This document shows positions 24,947 to 33,667 of a stretch of 64,000 bases of DNA, piece by piece. Under the pieces are notes generated by a model. The model saw only the letters and a list, made by a program, of their open reading frames with translations. It was not told where the DNA came from and did not search any database. Both the position numbers and the translations under genes were made by a program. Within the stretch, counting starts at the first letter, position 1. Every line of letters starts with the position of its first letter. The stretch comes from an uncultured Collinsella sp. (GTDB lineage Bacteria > Actinomycetota > Coriobacteriia > Coriobacteriales > Coriobacteriaceae), in contig CABUSV010000006.1 in assembly GCA_902494345.1 (NCBI GenBank), forward strand, positions 49,208 to 113,207, in the 5' to 3' direction.

Positions 24947-25499
24947 CCTGATCGCCTTCGCCGGTTACGCGGAAGATGTCGCGCGTGACGCGGGCGACGT
25001 TTCCGCTTGTCTTGAGCTTGATTTTGTCCGTGCCGCCGGCAATGCCCTGGTAGCCCATGTCGAAGGCTGCATTCTTGGAAAGATCGAGGCCCGTCCCCTG
25101 CATTGCGGCGCTGGCGTTCTGGAGCGCGCCGTCGGGGCCGACCTTAAAGTCGATGGAGTTCTGCGCGGTTCCGGCCTTGGCGTCGGCGGCAATGGTCCAG
25201 GTGTTCATGGCGTCGATCTTCATGTTGGTGACATGGATGCCGTAGGCCGAATGATTGTCGATGGTGGTCGCGTCTTCTGAGGGGCCCTGAAGCGTGCCGT
25301 CGGCCTTGGCGACGAAGGGAATAACCGTCGGAACTTTGAACTCAACGTTGTCGATCTCGGTCCTGACCATTACCTTCGTGGTTCCAACGCGCCCGGCTGC
25401 CATAGCTGGCGTCGGGGCGGCGCCCATTGCGAGCGCGAGCGCGAGCCCTGTGCCCACGACGAGCGCTCTGACTCCGTTCATGTTCCTGGTGATGTCCAT
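24900..25499 (-). CDS. Exported beta-rich protein of unknown function
   Basis: The 199-residue protein has a clear signal peptide ending near residue 35 (GTGLALALAMGAAPTPAMAA). The mature part contains many Val/Thr/Asp-rich strands (TTKVMVRTEIDNVEFKVPT, YGIHVTNMKIDAMNTWTI) and ends QVATITWTVEPGAHTA, like an immunoglobulin-type or TasA-like subunit. I do not recognise the family. AAAGGA precedes the ATG. It lies in the middle of the exported-protein cassette and overlaps the LAQTG gene downstream. Confidence 0.75.
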   Translation of the reverse strand: MDITRNMNGVRALVVGTGLALALAMGAAPTPAMAAGRVGTTKVMVRTEIDNVEFKVPTVIPFVAKADGTLQGPSEDATTIDNHSAYGIHVTNMKIDAMNTWTIAADAKAGTAQNSIDFKVGPDGALQNASAAMQGTGLDLSKNAAFDMGYQGIAGGTDKIKLKTSGNVARVTRDIFRVTGEGDQVATITWTVEPGAHTA

Positions 25500-25588
25500 G
25501 GTCGTTCCTTTCTATTCGCCGCGGGCCGTCCCCGCGATGATTGGACGAATGCTGGTGAATTGCATGCGGTGCCGCGTCGGCCGGAAGG

Positions 25589-26098
25589 CTAGTTCTCGGC
25601 TTGCTCAACTCGTACCTTGACACGTGTCGGATTGCCGTGGCTGTCGAGGGTCTTGGCATCGAGTGCCTGGATCTCGATGTACGCCTCGCCTTCTTTGATG
25701 TCGCCGGCGGGGCACGTCTCGATTGTCTTGCCGGTCTCGACCACACCGGATTCGTACATGGTCTCGTCGTTTTGGATGACGCGGAATCGCTGGGGAAATT
25801 TATTGTCTTGGACGTTTTGCACGTTGACGCGCAGCTTGCCGTCCTCCTGCAGCTGAGCGACCGGCGCGACCGAAATCGTCATCATGTTGTCGCGGACGAT
25901 GGCGTCGAGCTCATCTTGGATTTCCCGGCGCGTTTTGCCCTCGGCCGTCGTGACCGAAGCGCCCGCCTCGGGTACGGGCTGCGACTGCCAAGCGTATAGT
26001 CCTACGGCGACAAGGGCACAGACGATGGCCAGGCAGGCAACGATGAGCTTTCTGCGATGCCCCAGGCCTGCAAAGTGGGGTGGCTTCTTCGCGCTCAT
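25589..26098 (-). CDS. Membrane-anchored extracytoplasmic protein
   Basis: The 169-residue protein has a basic N-terminus (HRRK), one membrane helix (about residues 19-39, LIVACLAIVCALVAVGLYAW) and an external domain of about 130 residues. The external part (MTISVAPVAQLQEDGKLRV, RFRVIQNDETMYESGVVETGKTIE) looks beta-rich. No lipobox is seen. The start overlaps the preceding stop codon by 4 bp (ATGA), so it is coupled to the 98-residue gene. Function unknown. Confidence 0.75.
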   Translation of the reverse strand: MSAKKPPHFAGLGHRRKLIVACLAIVCALVAVGLYAWQSQPVPEAGASVTTAEGKTRREIQDELDAIVRDNMMTISVAPVAQLQEDGKLRVNVQNVQDNKFPQRFRVIQNDETMYESGVVETGKTIETCPAGDIKEGEAYIEIQALDAKTLDSHGNPTRVKVRVEQAEN

Positions 26099-26391
26099 GC
26101 GGCATCCTTGGCGGTATAGATGCGCGCAAAGGTGGACGGGTCCGCTCCAAAGAGCATGTGAAGCATCAGACGGCGCGAGTAGACGAGCTCGTCGAAGTCG
26201 GGAGGGAGCTCGATGTCGTGGATATGCGCGATGTGGTGGGCGAGCGCCGAGAACGACTCGGGGTCGCAGATCACATCGGTGGTAACGTGGTAGACCGTCG
26301 TATCGGGGAATGCCTCTTCGTCGAAAGGCAGGAGATGGGGATCGTCGTCGACTTCGATGGCGATGCCGTACTGGGGCCAGTAATATGCCAT
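26095..26391 (-). CDS. 98-residue cytoplasmic protein heading the exported-protein cassette
   Basis: I do not recognise this protein. It is acidic, lacks a signal or membrane segment, and has DDPHLLPFDEEAFPDTT in the first third and HHIAHIHDIELPPDFDELV in the middle. GGGAGG precedes the ATG. Being the first gene of the cassette, it may regulate or chaperone the exported proteins. Two direct repeats lie about 75 bp upstream. Confidence 0.7.
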   Translation of the reverse strand: MAYYWPQYGIAIEVDDDPHLLPFDEEAFPDTTVYHVTTDVICDPESFSALAHHIAHIHDIELPPDFDELVYSRRLMLHMLFGADPSTFARIYTAKDAA

Positions 26392-26738
26392 GGGAACCTC
26401 CCTGCTTCTGGGGCCAAAACTTCTATCGGTTTTGGCTGTCGACGCCGACCGTATCAGCCGCTACTTGACCAATTTCTGACCAAATGCTTGACGGATTGGC
26501 GTCTCCGCAGGTAAAAGGCGGCAAAAAATACTCCAACTTTTTTTCGAGCGACAATCGCGCGGTCGGCGACGGCGGGGCCATATGTGTCAAAAGCATCGTC
26601 TGCCGAGGAAGCCTTGCCGTTCGCCGAATTGCACGAACGTAAAAATCGCCAATTATGGAGACGGTCTCGAACACGTCGACGAAACGATGCGGTAACATCT
26701 CCCTGCAAACACTGTAGTTAGCTAAAGGGGGAGTTCGC
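26392..26738. other. Divergent regulatory interval between the exported-protein cassette and the lactate dehydrogenase genes
   Basis: The 347-bp interval has no gene and is AT-richer than its surroundings. It must hold promoters for both directions. A TTGCAC/TTATGG pair (26629-26658, 18-bp spacer) is a weak candidate for the rightward operon. Confidence 0.5.
26465..26483. promoter_or_regulatory. Direct repeat TGACCAA with 11-bp period
   Basis: TGACCAA occurs at 26466-26472 and 26477-26483, one helical turn apart. The layout resembles OmpR/PhoB-type response-regulator boxes. A third partial match (TTGACGGATTGG) follows. The site lies about 75-90 bp upstream of the exported-protein cassette. 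Confidence 0.35.
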
Positions 26739-28340
26739 GTGTCTGTAACCATCAAACCCTTCACCGACGAGTTCGAAGAGTATGGCCGCGATGAATCTCG
26801 CGCATCGGGCGAAGCATCGAGCATCTCGTTTCCGACAACGGAAGACGAGGTCCGTGCCATTTTGGAAAAGCTCCATGCCGAGCGTGTCCCGGTAACGGTT
26901 CAGGGCGCCCGAACCGGCCTTGCCGCCGGTGCCGTGCCCCACGGCGGGCATATCCTCAATACTTCCCGTATGAATCGCTACTTGGGCCTTCGCCGCGATG
27001 AACAAGGCCAATTTTTGCTGCGCGTGGAGCCGGGCGTTGTGCTCTCGGAGCTGCGCAAGCAGCTGAGCAAGAAGGTGCTGCCGACCGCTGGTTGGGACCA
27101 GGCATCGCTTGAGGCCTACGAGGAGTTCCAAGAGGCTCCCGAGCAGTTTTTTCCCACCGATCCCACCGAGGCGTCTGCCTGTCTGGGCGGCATGGCGGCA
27201 TGCAACGCCTCCGGCGCCCGCAGCTACGCTTACGGCCCCATGCGCCCGCATATCACGGGACTCCACGTCGCGCTGGCTGATGGCGATTTGCTTGAGCTTC
27301 AGCGCGGCGAGGCTTTTGCCCAGGGCCGCCACCTGTCGCTCGTGACGACAGCGGGCCGTACGCTCGAGCTCGATCTTCCCGGCTATACCATGCCCAAGAC
27401 AAAAAATGCCTCAGGCTATTTCGTTGCGGACGAAATGGACGCCATCGACCTCTTTATCGGTGCGTGCGGCACACTCGGCGTCATTACCGAGCTCGAGATC
27501 GCCCTGCAGGCGGCGCCTGCGGTCGTTTGGGGTGTGAGCTGCTTTTTCGATAGCGAAGACAAGGCCGTGCCCTTTACCGATTCCGTGCGTCCCGTCCTGT
27601 CCCATGCGGCTGCCATCGAGTACTTCGATGCTGGCGCCCTGGATATTCTACGTCGTCAGCGCGAGCAGTCGACGGCGTTTGCCTCGCTGCCTGCGCTCGA
27701 CAAAGACGCCAAGGTCTGTGTCTACGTGGAGCTCGACTGCGACGACGAAGCCCAGGCGACTGAGGAGCTGTATCACTTGGGGTGGGTACTGGAGCTTGCG
27801 GGCGGCAGTGACGATGCGACATGGGTCGCGCGCACCGAGGTCGATCGCGAGTGTCAGCGATTCTTCCGCCATGCGGTGCCCGAGAGCGTCAACATGCTCA
27901 TCGACGAGCGCCGCCGCATGGATCCCACCATCACCAAACTGGGTTCGGACATGTCGGTGCCCAACGCGCACTTGGCCGATGTTATCGCCCTCTATCGCCG
28001 CACGCTGGCGGAAAGTGGGCTTGAATCTGCCGCCTGGGGGCATATCGGTAACAACCATCTGCATGTGAACATTCTGCCGCGCGATGCACAGGATTATCGC
28101 CGCGGCGGAGAACTCTTTGCCCAGTGGGCTTCCGAGGTCACGGCCATGGGCGGTGCCGTCTCCGCAGAACACGGCGTCGGCAAGATCAAGGCGGGCTTCT
28201 TGGAGACGATGTACGGTCACGAGGCCATGGTCGAGTCGGCGCGGCTCAAGCTCCAGCTCGATCCTGCCGGGCAGCTGGGTCGCGGCAACCTGTTTTCGGA
28301 GAAGCTCTTGGATGAGCTCGTCCAGAAAGGGGGCGCGTGA
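26739..28340 (+). CDS. lctD: FAD-linked D-lactate dehydrogenase (LctD/GlcD type)
   Basis: The 533-residue flavoprotein belongs to the FAD-binding-4 (PCMH) family. The FAD domain has VPVTVQGARTGLAAGAVPHGG (about residues 52-72) and ACLGGMAACNASGARSYAYG (about 147-166). The C-terminal cap has WGHIGNNHLHVNILP and AVSAEHGVGKIKAGFLE, which carry the conserved His and Glu of D-lactate/glycolate oxidising enzymes. With the EtfB and EtfA genes directly downstream it matches the confurcating lactate dehydrogenase complex known from Acetobacterium woodii, where lactate oxidation with NAD+ is driven by reduced ferredoxin. GTG start after AAAGGGGGAG. The stop overlaps the etfB start by 4 bp. Confidence 0.9.
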   Translation: MSVTIKPFTDEFEEYGRDESRASGEASSISFPTTEDEVRAILEKLHAERVPVTVQGARTGLAAGAVPHGGHILNTSRMNRYLGLRRDEQGQFLLRVEPGVVLSELRKQLSKKVLPTAGWDQASLEAYEEFQEAPEQFFPTDPTEASACLGGMAACNASGARSYAYGPMRPHITGLHVALADGDLLELQRGEAFAQGRHLSLVTTAGRTLELDLPGYTMPKTKNASGYFVADEMDAIDLFIGACGTLGVITELEIALQAAPAVVWGVSCFFDSEDKAVPFTDSVRPVLSHAAAIEYFDAGALDILRRQREQSTAFASLPALDKDAKVCVYVELDCDDEAQATEELYHLGWVLELAGGSDDATWVARTEVDRECQRFFRHAVPESVNMLIDERRRMDPTITKLGSDMSVPNAHLADVIALYRRTLAESGLESAAWGHIGNNHLHVNILPRDAQDYRRGGELFAQWASEVTAMGGAVSAEHGVGKIKAGFLETMYGHEAMVESARLKLQLDPAGQLGRGNLFSEKLLDELVQKGGA

Positions 28341-29158
28341 AGATGAGCGATTTCCATATGGTGGTGTGCGTCAAGGCGGTGCCGGGCAGCACCGAGGTCA
28401 AGATGGACCCCAAGACCAATACCATCGTGCGCGATGGCAAGCAGGCGGTCATTAATCCCTTTGACGCGAGTGCTTTGGAATGCGCGCTGGCGCTGAAGGA
28501 CGAGTTTATCGGCTTTGGCATGGATGTGCGCGTGACGGTGGTGTCGATGGGCATCCCCGCGACCGAATCGCTGCTGCGCGACTGTATCGCCCGCGGTGCC
28601 GACGACGCGCTGCTGCTGACCGACCGAGCCTTTGCGGGCGCCGATACCCTGGCAACCACCTATGCCCTCAAGTGCGGCATCGAAGCGCTCGACGAGGACT
28701 TCGACCTGCTCATCTGCGGCAAGATGGCGGTGGATGGCGATACGGCCCAGATTGGCCCCGAGCTTGCCGGCGCCTTTGAGATTCCCTGCGTGACCGATGT
28801 GAGCTGCGTGCAGAGCGCAGGTTTTACGACGTGCGGTGCGCTTTCGCTCGTTCACGGTTGCGATGCCGGCGAGGAGACGGTCTATCTTGAGATGCCGTGC
28901 GCGATGACGACTGCCAAGGAGATTGGCCAGTTGCGTATGCCGAGTATTGCCGGTATTCGCGCGGCGGAGGAGGCGGACGTGCGCGTGGTCAGTGCCGCCG
29001 ACGTGAACGCCGACCCCGCGCGTTGCGGTCTTGCCGGGTCGCCGACACAGGTCGTGCGCTCGTTTGTGCCCGACCGTGACCAAACGTGCGAGGCCGTTGA
29101 GGGGACGGCGTCCGAGCAGGCGGCAAAGCTTGCCAAGATTATCGAGGGGATGGCATAG
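28337..29158 (+). CDS. etfB: Electron transfer flavoprotein beta subunit
   Basis: The 273-residue protein shows the EtfB fold: VVCVKAVPGSTEVKMDP at the N-terminus, DASALECALALKDEF, and the nucleotide-binding CGKMAVDGDTAQIGPELAGAF (about residues 129-149) that holds FAD or AMP. The spacing fits bifurcating Etf types. Start GTG at 28337 overlaps the upstream stop codon; ATG at 28343 is an alternative. It should pair with the EtfA encoded next and pass electrons between the lactate dehydrogenase and ferredoxin/NAD. Confidence 0.93.
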   Translation: MKMSDFHMVVCVKAVPGSTEVKMDPKTNTIVRDGKQAVINPFDASALECALALKDEFIGFGMDVRVTVVSMGIPATESLLRDCIARGADDALLLTDRAFAGADTLATTYALKCGIEALDEDFDLLICGKMAVDGDTAQIGPELAGAFEIPCVTDVSCVQSAGFTTCGALSLVHGCDAGEETVYLEMPCAMTTAKEIGQLRMPSIAGIRAAEEADVRVVSAADVNADPARCGLAGSPTQVVRSFVPDRDQTCEAVEGTASEQAAKLAKIIEGMA

Positions 29159-30364
29159 ATGAGCGGACTGATTATCGATAGCGAAGCCTGTATCGGCTGC
29201 GGTCGCTGCGTTCGCGCCTGTGCCTCGGGCGGCATCGTAGTGGAAGGCGAGCGACCCAGCCGATGCGCCCGCGTAACCGACGGCTGCATCCTATGCGGTG
29301 GGTGCGTCGACGCCTGCCCTGTCAACGCTATCTCGATCGAGCGTGACGAGGCCGCTGGTGCGGTGGACCTTGATGCATGTCGAGACATTTGGGTATTCGC
29401 GCAGACCGACGAGCACGATACGGTGACTCCCGTTGCCTATGAGCTTATGGGCAAGGGCCGCGAGCTTGCCGATGCTCGCGACTGCCGTCTGGTGGCACTG
29501 ATCGGTATGGGTCCCGAGGGTTCTCTCGGCGACCTGGAGCATCTGGTTTGTGCGGGCGCCGACGAAGTCCTGGCCTGTCGCGACGAGCGCCTGCGCCAAA
29601 ACGATGCGGAGGTCTACGCCCGCTTGATCTGCGATTTGGTAGCCGAACGCAAACCCGAGGCCATCCTATACGGTGCGACCGCTTTTGGCCGCGAACTGGC
29701 ACCCGGCGTTGCCGTGCGCTTGCAGACGGGCCTTACGGCTGACTGCACCGTACTTTCGATGGATACGGAGACGGGACTGCTGCAACAGACGCGTCCGGCG
29801 TTTGGCGGCAACCTGATGGCCACCATCGTCTGCCCCAATCATCGTCCCCAGATGGCAACGGTTCGTCCCGGCATCTTTAAGGCGCCCGACTTTGACTACG
29901 ACCGCTCCGGCACGATCACCCAGATATCGCTTGCGGATGATGCTAAGGCTCGTGTCGAGATCTCGATTCCCGCCGAGGAGTGGGGACAGCAGCCCTCGAT
30001 CGCCAATGCCGAGCGCTTGGTCGTGGTGGGCCGCGGCATTGGCTCCAAGAAGAATCTGCCCCTGATGCGAAGGCTCGCCGAGGCTCTGGGAGCCGAGCTT
30101 GGTTGCACGCGACCTGTCGTGGAGGCCGGCTGGTTGGAGTATCGCCATCAGATTGGCCAGACCGGCGTATCGGTTTCGCCCAAGCTTCTCGTGAGTATCG
30201 GTGTTTCGGGCGCCATCCAGCATCTTGCCGGCATCGGTGGGGCGGAGTGCATTATCGCCATCAACGAGGACCCGGATGCCCCCATTTTTGGTGCTGCCCA
30301 GTACAAGGTTGTTGGGGACGCCGTCGAGGTCGTCGAGGAGCTGCTGGCCCAGCTTGAGCGCTAG
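29159..30364 (+). CDS. etfA: Electron transfer flavoprotein alpha subunit with N-terminal ferredoxin domain
   Basis: The 401-residue protein carries two 4Fe-4S motifs at the N-terminus, CIGCGRCVRAC (about residues 11-21) and CILCGGCVDACP (about 43-54), before a standard EtfA. The FAD domain has VVVGRGIGSKKN and GQTGVSVSPKLLVSIGVSGA, and CIIAINEDPDAPIFGAAQYKVVGD near the end. The ferredoxin-fused EtfA is the hallmark of LctC in lactate-oxidising anaerobes. Its ATG follows the etfB stop by one base. The TAG stop at 30362-30364 lies in a CTAG shared with the stop of the convergent HD gene. Confidence 0.92.
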   Translation: MSGLIIDSEACIGCGRCVRACASGGIVVEGERPSRCARVTDGCILCGGCVDACPVNAISIERDEAAGAVDLDACRDIWVFAQTDEHDTVTPVAYELMGKGRELADARDCRLVALIGMGPEGSLGDLEHLVCAGADEVLACRDERLRQNDAEVYARLICDLVAERKPEAILYGATAFGRELAPGVAVRLQTGLTADCTVLSMDTETGLLQQTRPAFGGNLMATIVCPNHRPQMATVRPGIFKAPDFDYDRSGTITQISLADDAKARVEISIPAEEWGQQPSIANAERLVVVGRGIGSKKNLPLMRRLAEALGAELGCTRPVVEAGWLEYRHQIGQTGVSVSPKLLVSIGVSGAIQHLAGIGGAECIIAINEDPDAPIFGAAQYKVVGDAVEVVEELLAQLER

Positions 30365-31173
30365 GCGCGCGCCAGCCAGTCGCGCATCTCGTCCTTTAGG
30401 CACTCCCAGGTCGCTTGCGTGGTGGGATTGGTAAAGGGGCGCGTAATGCCAAAGGGTGCGTCGAGCAGGCGGTAGATATCGCCCTGTTCGCGCGCCAGCG
30501 CGCGGCTTGCTGGATAGACGAGCTCAAACATAAAGCAGATGAGCCCCACCAGGTAGTCCGCCGGCTCGTTGCGCTCGTCGCGCGCGACGCACCGATGCTC
30601 GTCAAAGGCGGCAAGCGTCGGTACCGAAAAGCGACTTGCTAGAAACGCGTCCTCATCCACTTTGAGGATGGTGTCGACGGTGCTGTCGGCGATGGTGCGC
30701 ATAATGTCGATCTTGTCACCATCGCGCACGATATCGCAGAAGCACCGTGTACGCTCGTCGAGTTGTGCCGGCAGGCGAAAGTCGCTGTGATAGGCGATGC
30801 TCGCTCGGATGAGCTCGTCATGCGCACCGGTTTCGATAAAGTCACGGATGTTTGTCGTGGCGGGTGCATCGGCGGGATTCTCGCCAAAGAGGACCTCGAT
30901 GCCCAGCGCCGCATGGCTCATGCTCTCGGCGTCCTTAAAGGTGTCCCAGCGTCGCAGCTGCTCAAAGCGGCCCATATCGTGTAGCAGGCCGCAAAGCCAT
31001 GCCAGGTCAATATCTTCTGACGACCAGCCCTGCTCGCGCGCTACGGCATCGCATGCCTCGGCCACGTGGTACGTATGCTCGATTTTGAGCGCGATGCGTG
31101 GGTTGGTGGCGTCGTAGGCATCGGTGTAGCTTTTGAAGGCCGCGCGCGCCCGGTCTCGATCGATAGCTGTCAT
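30361..31173 (-). CDS. HD-domain phosphohydrolase
   Basis: The 270-residue protein has the HD metal motifs: KIEHTYHVAEACDAVA (His near residue 33), CGLLHDMGRFEQLRR (HD near 65), and SIAYHSDFRLP and VRDGDKIDIMRT further along, the spacing of metal-dependent HD hydrolases. The substrate (a nucleotide or cyclic nucleotide) is not readable. It is convergent with etfA and shares the CTAG of the two stop codons. It is single-gene and divergent from the azlCD genes. Confidence 0.85.
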   Translation of the reverse strand: MTAIDRDRARAAFKSYTDAYDATNPRIALKIEHTYHVAEACDAVAREQGWSSEDIDLAWLCGLLHDMGRFEQLRRWDTFKDAESMSHAALGIEVLFGENPADAPATTNIRDFIETGAHDELIRASIAYHSDFRLPAQLDERTRCFCDIVRDGDKIDIMRTIADSTVDTILKVDEDAFLASRFSVPTLAAFDEHRCVARDERNEPADYLVGLICFMFELVYPASRALAREQGDIYRLLDAPFGITRPFTNPTTQATWECLKDEMRDWLARA

Positions 31174-31299
31174 AATGACTTCCTAAAAAGTTGTGTCTTT
31201 CGATCCGGTGGCAATTGTAGGTGAACTCGGTTGCTGTCGGATGATGATTCTGCCGTATCGCTACATGCGGCTCGGAGACCTTGTCAGGATGAGAAGCGT

Positions 31300-31992
31300 A
31301 TGGTGCTCAAAATCGTTAGAACCGTCTGGCCGGTGATGCTTACCTATGTTGCAATAGGCGCGCCGTGCGGAATGATCATGGGGCAGACGGGAATGGAGCC
31401 CTGGATGGTCTTTGCCCTGAGCAGCACGTTTGTGACGGGCAGCGGCCAGTTTATGATCTGCAATCTTTGGCTGGCGGGCGTACCGGCACCTTCGATTATC
31501 GCGAGCGTTGCCGCCATCTCCTCGCGTTTTGCGCTTTACTCGGCATCGATCGCGCCGCATCTGACGGGTGCCTCGAAGCGTCAGACGCTGGCTGTTGCCG
31601 CGACACTTACCGAGGAGGCATATGGCATCTCGCTTGCCAAGTTGGTTGAAGGGGAGGATTGGGGCCCGCGCGAGTCCTTTGTGCTCAACGTGATCCTCAT
31701 CGCAACATGGGGCGTTTCGTGTACGATGGGCGCCATCGTCGGCGCCGTTGTCGATGTTCCCACCGCCATTGCAGCCTTTGTCTGCACCTCGCTCTTTATC
31801 TGCCTGCTCTTTTCGCAGCGGCTGTCGCGCGGCAACGTTGTCGCGGCGGTTTCGGGCGCGGTGTCCGTCGCCGTATGCAAGTTCTTGGGCCTCGCGAATA
31901 TTGCCGTGCCGGCAAGCGTCGTGGCCGGCATTGCCATTGCGTTGGCGTGCGATGCTGTATTTGACGGAAGAGGTGCCCGCGATGCCCGTTAA
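31300..31992 (+). CDS. azlC: AzlC-family branched-chain amino acid exporter subunit
   Basis: The 230-residue protein has the AzlC pattern: VTGSGQFMICNLWLAGVP (about residues 45-62), SRFALYSASIAPHL, and LTEEAYGISL. Several membrane helices follow. AzlCD export branched-chain amino acids or analogues. The ATG at 31300 has GATGAGAAG upstream; the longer frame from 31231 adds a non-homologous leader. The 3' end overlaps azlD by 11 bp. An importer for the same class of substrates is encoded at 43.2-49.5 kb. Confidence 0.85.
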   Translation: MVLKIVRTVWPVMLTYVAIGAPCGMIMGQTGMEPWMVFALSSTFVTGSGQFMICNLWLAGVPAPSIIASVAAISSRFALYSASIAPHLTGASKRQTLAVAATLTEEAYGISLAKLVEGEDWGPRESFVLNVILIATWGVSCTMGAIVGAVVDVPTAIAAFVCTSLFICLLFSQRLSRGNVVAAVSGAVSVAVCKFLGLANIAVPASVVAGIAIALACDAVFDGRGARDAR

Positions 31993-32305
31993 CGAGTTCT
32001 TGGTTCTGTGGCTGTCGTCGTGGGCTGCTATCGCGTTCTTTCGCATTGCGCCGGCGTTCGCCTTGCGCGGGCGGACCCTGTCGCCCCGCATTACCGAGGC
32101 CCTGAGCTATATCCCGCCCGCTGCCTTTGCCGCGCTGGTCGCCAACGACTTGGTGAGTCCCGGCGCGTTCGACGCGGGACTCTGGCCTGCCCTGGTTCCC
32201 TGGATTGCGGCCGTCGGCGTCGTGGTCGTGGCGGTCAAGACAAAATCGATGCTGTGGTGCTGCGTCTCGGGCATCGTACTCTATATTGTCTTGAGCCTTA
32301 TATAG
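31982..32305 (+). CDS. azlD: AzlD-family branched-chain amino acid exporter subunit
   Basis: The 107-residue protein has three to four membrane helices and the AzlD signature RITEALSYIPPAAFAALVA (about residues 34-52), with AVKTKSMLWCCVSGIVLYIV at the end. The ATG at 31982 sits in the final codons of azlC; a longer upstream frame in the track of azlC is not coding. Confidence 0.87.
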   Translation: MPVNEFLVLWLSSWAAIAFFRIAPAFALRGRTLSPRITEALSYIPPAAFAALVANDLVSPGAFDAGLWPALVPWIAAVGVVVVAVKTKSMLWCCVSGIVLYIVLSLI

Positions 32306-32455
32306 GGGTGACGTCGCGGGCGCCGAATCTCGTTCCATCCCAACTTGTCGAATTTTTCACCGAGCTGGTCTATTTCTTCTGGTACCATGGTCAAACTTTA
32401 CTGTAGCAAAGCATGACGTGGGCTTTTGTTCCGCGTCAGCGGAAATGGGGGTTTC

Positions 32456-33478
32456 ATGGCACAGGAAGCGACCGCCAACGAGCAAAAGAAATTCAAGGTT
32501 CCGCGCATCCCGGGCGACATCATGATCTATCCGATGATCGTCGGTCTTTTGCTCAACACCTTCTGCCCGCAGGTTTTTGAGATCGGCGGCTTCTTTACGG
32601 CTGCCTGCCGCGGTGGCTCCAATACCATCGTCGCCGCGATCCTGCTGTTTGTGGGCGCCGGCATCAGCTTTAAGTCCACGCCGGGCGCCATCAAGACCGG
32701 CATCGTCGTGCTGATTCCTAAGCTTGTAGTGGCAGCCGCGCTGGGTCTGGGCGTCGCGTACTTCTTTAACGATAACTTTTTAGGCCTGAGCTCGGTTTCC
32801 ATCATCGGCGGCATTACGTTTTGCAACATGGCGCTCTATACGGGCATCATGGGCGAGTTCGGCGATGAGTCCGAGCAGGGCGCCGTCGGTATCCTGTTCT
32901 TTACGGCCGGCCCCGCCGTCACGATGATCATCCTTGGTGTTTCGGGTCTCGCCAACATCCCCGTCGGCACCATCATCGGATCCATCCTGCCGCTTGTTAT
33001 CGGCATGGTCCTGGGCAACTTGTTCCCGTTTATCAAGAACCTGCTGGTTCCCGGCGCCAATCCCGCGATCGCTGTTATCGGATTTCAGCTCGGTGCGTCC
33101 ATGAGCCTTTCGAGCTTTATCACCGGCGGTATTTCCGGCATCTTGCTGGGCCTTGTCACGCTCTTTATCGTCGGCCCCATCACCTTTGCGTTCGAGCGCC
33201 TGTGCGGTGGTAACGGCAAGGCGGCCGTTGCCTGCTCCACTATCGCCGGCACGGCTATGACCACGCCGGTCGCCCTCGCCGAGGTCGCTCCGCGCTATGC
33301 CGAGCTTGCGCCCACCGCGTATGCGCAGATCGCCACTGCCGTCATCATCACGGCAATCATGGCCCCGATTCTGACCGGCTGGGTCGATAAGAAGTTCTGC
33401 CAGGGCAAGGAAGACCTGTCGCCTGCCGGTGTCGAGGCCATCGAAGAGGCCGTCGCGACCGACATCGATGGCGAGTAG
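32456..33478 (+). CDS. kdgT: 2-keto-3-deoxygluconate permease (KdgT family)
   Basis: The 340-residue membrane protein has about ten hydrophobic segments and typical KdgT stretches: KVPRIPGDIMIYPMIVGLLLN near the N-terminus, GAGISFKSTPGAIKTG, IGFQLGASMSLSSFI and AGTAMTTPVALAEVAPRY. The family imports 2-keto-3-deoxygluconate, an intermediate of pectin and uronate breakdown. No kdgK or kdgA gene is adjacent. GGGGG precedes the ATG at 32456. A strong terminator follows. Confidence 0.9.
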   Translation: MAQEATANEQKKFKVPRIPGDIMIYPMIVGLLLNTFCPQVFEIGGFFTAACRGGSNTIVAAILLFVGAGISFKSTPGAIKTGIVVLIPKLVVAAALGLGVAYFFNDNFLGLSSVSIIGGITFCNMALYTGIMGEFGDESEQGAVGILFFTAGPAVTMIILGVSGLANIPVGTIIGSILPLVIGMVLGNLFPFIKNLLVPGANPAIAVIGFQLGASMSLSSFITGGISGILLGLVTLFIVGPITFAFERLCGGNGKAAVACSTIAGTAMTTPVALAEVAPRYAELAPTAYAQIATAVIITAIMAPILTGWVDKKFCQGKEDLSPAGVEAIEEAVATDIDGE

Positions 33479-33524
33479 CAATCGATACCCATCAATGATT
33501 CCGGCGTGCAATTCGCGCCGTCCG

Positions 33525-33572
33525 AGCGCCCGAACAGAAACTGTTTTGCAGTGATGTTCGGGCGCTTTGCTA
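33525..33572 (+). terminator. Terminator after kdgT
   Basis: An 11-bp perfect stem (33525-33535 with 33556-33566) with a 20-nt loop is followed by TTTGC. Confidence 0.75.
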
Positions 33573-33667
33573 TGATTCCCTTTACCCCTGCGGAGTAAAG
33601 GGGTGTTTATTGCCCTGATTCGAATTGGGCGATTCTGACCATTCGGATATTGAAGGGATGGCGTCTA

